Part shown: in pieces, positions 7,143 through 8,743 of the stretch
Layout: each line of letters begins with the position of its first letter
How positions within the stretch are numbered: position 1 is the stretch's first letter
Origin: Bacteroidaceae bacterium
GTDB lineage: Bacteria; Bacteroidota; Bacteroidia; Bacteroidales; CHK158-818
Direction: 5' to 3'
NCBI GenBank assembly: GCA_017467745.1
Contig: JAFUKV010000260.1
Location: forward strand, 1 to 8,743
Length of the DNA stretch: 8,743 bases
Position numbers and translations under genes: made by a program
Notes under the pieces: model-generated
Databases searched by the model: none
Seen by the model: the letters and a program-made list of their open reading frames with translations, nothing else
What the model was told of the DNA's origin: nothing

Positions 7143-7176
7143 CAAAAATAAGGAATTCTTTTCAAGAAAATACAAA
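7143..7176 (-). promoter_or_regulatory. Probable promoter of the M23 peptidase gene
   Basis: On the minus strand, TATTTTTG (plus-strand CAAAAATA, 7143-7150) is an exact TAnnTTTG -7 element. TTTG (plus-strand CAAA, 7173-7176) lies 22 bp upstream, slightly longer than the usual 19-21 bp. The predicted start near 7136-7137 leaves only about 6 nt before the first ATG (7130), or about 12 nt before the second (7124). Confidence 0.55.
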
Positions 7177-7326
7177 ATATGCCGAAATACAAATCATACT
7201 TACAGGCAAACGGACGACATTCCGTCAAGCGCATAGACACGTTTCCCGACAGGCAATCTACTGTGTCGCGAATCTTATCGACCGTTACAAGAGATATTTA
7301 TGCGTTTTCATCCTCATAAAGAACGA

Positions 7327-7372
7327 ACTACCTCTGAACCGGATTCTTTTTCTAAATCGGCTCAGAGGTAGT
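7327..7372 (-). terminator. Strong hairpin, probable terminator of the nqr operon
   Basis: A perfect 11-bp stem, ACTACCTCTGA (7327-7337) pairing with TCAGAGGTAGT (7362-7372), extends after one mismatch by CCG/CGG (7339-7341 with 7358-7360). It lies 41 bp after the nqrF stop. On the minus strand the stem is followed by TCGTTCTTTAT, a moderately U-rich tail. On the plus strand a T5 run occurs only from 7380. A second 7-bp hairpin (AAGTTTT/AAAACTT, 7377-7398) sits between it and nqrF. The rest of the 7131-7413 gap holds the M23 promoter and no convincing gene. Confidence 0.7.
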
Positions 7373-7413
7373 CAGAAAGTTTTTATCCCAGAAAACTTAT
7401 AAAGTTCAAAAAG

Positions 7414-8688
7414 CTATCCTCCGAAATCGTCGAACATCAACATTTCACGAGGTACGCCCAGATTCCATAACATTTTTTTAACAGCTTCGGCCATCGGACC
7501 GGGTCCGCACATATAATATTCTATATCTTCGGGAGCCTCATGGTCTTTCAAATATGTTTCGTAAATAACCTGATGAACGAAACCGGGCGTGTATTTCACT
7601 CCGGCTGCATCGGCAGCAGGATCGGGACGGTCAAGAGCCAAATGAAATGAGAAATTGGGGAAATCTTTTTCCAATTGAAGAAAATCTTCCAAATAAAATA
7701 CCTCATTCAACGCACGCGCACCATAGAAATACGACATCTTTCTGTCTGTCGTATGTAAAGTTTTTGTCATGTGCATAATCTGAGCACGCAACGGAGCCAT
7801 ACCTGCTCCACCGCCTACCCACATCATTTCACGTTTTGAGTCGAATATCGGATGAAAATCTCCGTAAGGACCGCTCATCTTCACTTTGTCTCCGGGCTTC
7901 AAACTAAAAATATAAGACGACGCTATACCGGGCATAACATCCTGAAAACCGACTTGCGGCTTCGGTTTAAACGGAGGCGTAGCAATACGTACCGTCAACA
8001 TAATACGGTCTCCCTCAGCCGGATAGTTCGCCATAGAATAGGCACGGATAGTAGGTTCGGTATTTTTACATTTCAACCCGAACAATCCGAATTTTTCCCA
8101 TGCAGGCAGATACTCTTCCGTAATCAGCGTTTTATCTATATCTTTATCATAGTCCATTTCATAAGTCGGAATACTGATCTGAGCATACGAACCGGGTAAA
8201 AAATTCATGTGCTCTCCTTTGGGTAGAGCAACAATAAATTCTTTGATAAACGTCGCTACGTTCTTATTGCTGATAACTTCGCACTCCCATTCTTTCACGC
8301 CCAAAACCGATTCCGGAACTTTTATCGACATATCATTCTTTACCTTAACTTGACATCCTAAACGCCAATGCTCTTTTTGCTGTTTACGGCTAAAATGACT
8401 TACTTCCGAAGGCAATATTTCACCACCGCCTTCTATTACTTGACATTTACATTGAGCGCATGATCCTTTTCCTCCACAAGCCGACGGTAAAAATATTCCG
8501 TTTGCCGACATAGTGCTCAGCAACGTACTGCCCGACTCAACTTCTAACGTGTCTTCGCCATTAATAGTTATTTTCACTTTTCCCGAAGAAACCAATTTCT
8601 TTTTCGCTACCAAAAGAATAGCTACCAAAAGCAACGTCAAAACCAGAAAAATAACTACTGACGATAAGATTGTTAATGTACCAATCAT
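7414..8688 (-). CDS. nqrF: Na+-translocating NADH:quinone oxidoreductase subunit F
   Basis: NADH-oxidising entry subunit of the membrane Na+-NQR complex. It takes electrons from NADH to FAD and a 2Fe-2S centre and passes them on to the other subunits, driving Na+ export. The 424-residue protein is complete and has one N-terminal transmembrane helix (about 5-28). A plant-type ferredoxin domain (about 36-130) has ligands C71, C77, C80 and C112 (CGGKGSCAQC, then GC), one position off the Vibrio numbering. The FAD-binding RAYSMANYP is at 215-223 and GPYGDF at 273-278. The NADH-binding GGGAGMAPLR is at 292-301 and YYMCGPGPM at 391-399 (C394). It ends with the family's DDFGG C-terminus. No motif is damaged. 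It is the last nqr gene, 34 bp after the end of nqrE, and is closed by the 7327-7372 hairpin. Confidence 0.97.
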   Translation of the reverse strand: MIGTLTILSSVVIFLVLTLLLVAILLVAKKKLVSSGKVKITINGEDTLEVESGSTLLSTMSANGIFLPSACGGKGSCAQCKCQVIEGGGEILPSEVSHFSRKQQKEHWRLGCQVKVKNDMSIKVPESVLGVKEWECEVISNKNVATFIKEFIVALPKGEHMNFLPGSYAQISIPTYEMDYDKDIDKTLITEEYLPAWEKFGLFGLKCKNTEPTIRAYSMANYPAEGDRIMLTVRIATPPFKPKPQVGFQDVMPGIASSYIFSLKPGDKVKMSGPYGDFHPIFDSKREMMWVGGGAGMAPLRAQIMHMTKTLHTTDRKMSYFYGARALNEVFYLEDFLQLEKDFPNFSFHLALDRPDPAADAAGVKYTPGFVHQVIYETYLKDHEAPEDIEYYMCGPGPMAEAVKKMLWNLGVPREMLMFDDFGG

Positions 8689-8722
8689 TTTTATATTCTA
8701 TTTTTATTGTATGATACTCGGT

Positions 8723-8743
8723 TTATAGTTTGATTCCCAAAAA
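8723..8743 (-). CDS. nqrE: C-terminal end of Na+-NQR subunit E (partial)
   Basis: The last seven codons on the minus strand read FLGIKL followed by TAA. The membrane subunit NqrE characteristically ends in a sequence like FSGIKL or FSGVQL (from memory), and nqrE precedes nqrF in nqr operons. The other two minus frames give no recognisable ending. Only six residues are present, so the call rests on the C-terminal match and on operon order. The 34-bp gap to nqrF (8689-8722) is AT-rich, with no Bacteroidota -7 element noticed, consistent with co-transcription. Confidence 0.7.
   Translation of the reverse strand, partial: FLGIKL

Noticed and set aside
7156..7168. Short inverted repeat TTCTT-TTC-AAGAA in the spacer of the M23 promoter
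   Set aside because: Five-base AT-rich arms are expected by chance in this AT-rich gap; too weak to call an operator.
7109..7402. Plus-strand 97-codon open frame over the M23 start and the gap before nqrF
   Set aside because: It begins inside the M23 gene on the other strand, runs through the terminator hairpin, has no promoter or recognisable motif, and its composition is not protein-like.
1..8743. CRISPR array, tRNA/rRNA, insertion sequence, phage or defence genes
   Set aside because: No direct-repeat series, terminal inverted repeats, transposase or integrase motifs, or tRNA-like folds were seen; all long frames are ordinary chromosomal genes.

Overview
The window looks like chromosomal DNA of a member of the Bacteroidales (Bacteroidota). 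Three intergenic starts carry the Bacteroidota-type promoter (TTTG, about 19-22 bp, TAnnTTTG). Ribosome-binding sites are AT-rich without clear Shine-Dalgarno sequences, and the gene content fits the group: Nqr sodium pump, M23 peptidase with a C-terminal beta region, and a clan GH-D lipoprotein. I cannot fix the genus from sequence alone.

Layout. (1) Positions 1-2277, plus strand: a tight three-gene run made of the 3' three quarters of aroA (EPSP synthase, cut by the window edge), a small membrane-anchored protein of unknown function with a CCGAHEICE cluster, and an ABC-3 (ZnuB-like) metal-transport permease. A perfect 9-bp hairpin at 2277-2299 closes it and probably also serves the next gene from the opposite side. 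(2) 2311-3171, minus strand: an arginase-family ureohydrolase, most likely agmatinase (SpeB). (3) 3172-3323: a divergent intergenic region with two promoters and a perfect 7-1-7 palindrome between them. (4) 3324-5312, plus strand: a clan GH-D (GH36-like) glycosidase lipoprotein. (5) 5316-7130, minus strand: a secreted M23 (LytM-type) peptidase with a long beta-rich C-terminal region and a lysine-rich tail; it converges on the glycosidase with only 3 bp between the stop codons. (6) 7131-7413: an intergenic region with the M23 promoter and a strong hairpin that ends the nqr operon. (7) 7414-8743, minus strand: complete nqrF and the last six codons of nqrE.

These are mostly unrelated housekeeping and envelope functions: aromatic amino-acid synthesis, metal uptake, polyamine metabolism, glycan hydrolysis, peptidoglycan processing and respiration. 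I see no mobile element, CRISPR array, RNA gene or defence system, and no convincing new multi-gene system. The points most worth a second look are the Cys/His-motif protein beside a permease that has no partner genes here, the palindrome between the divergent promoters, and the altered sugar-binding motif in the glycosidase.
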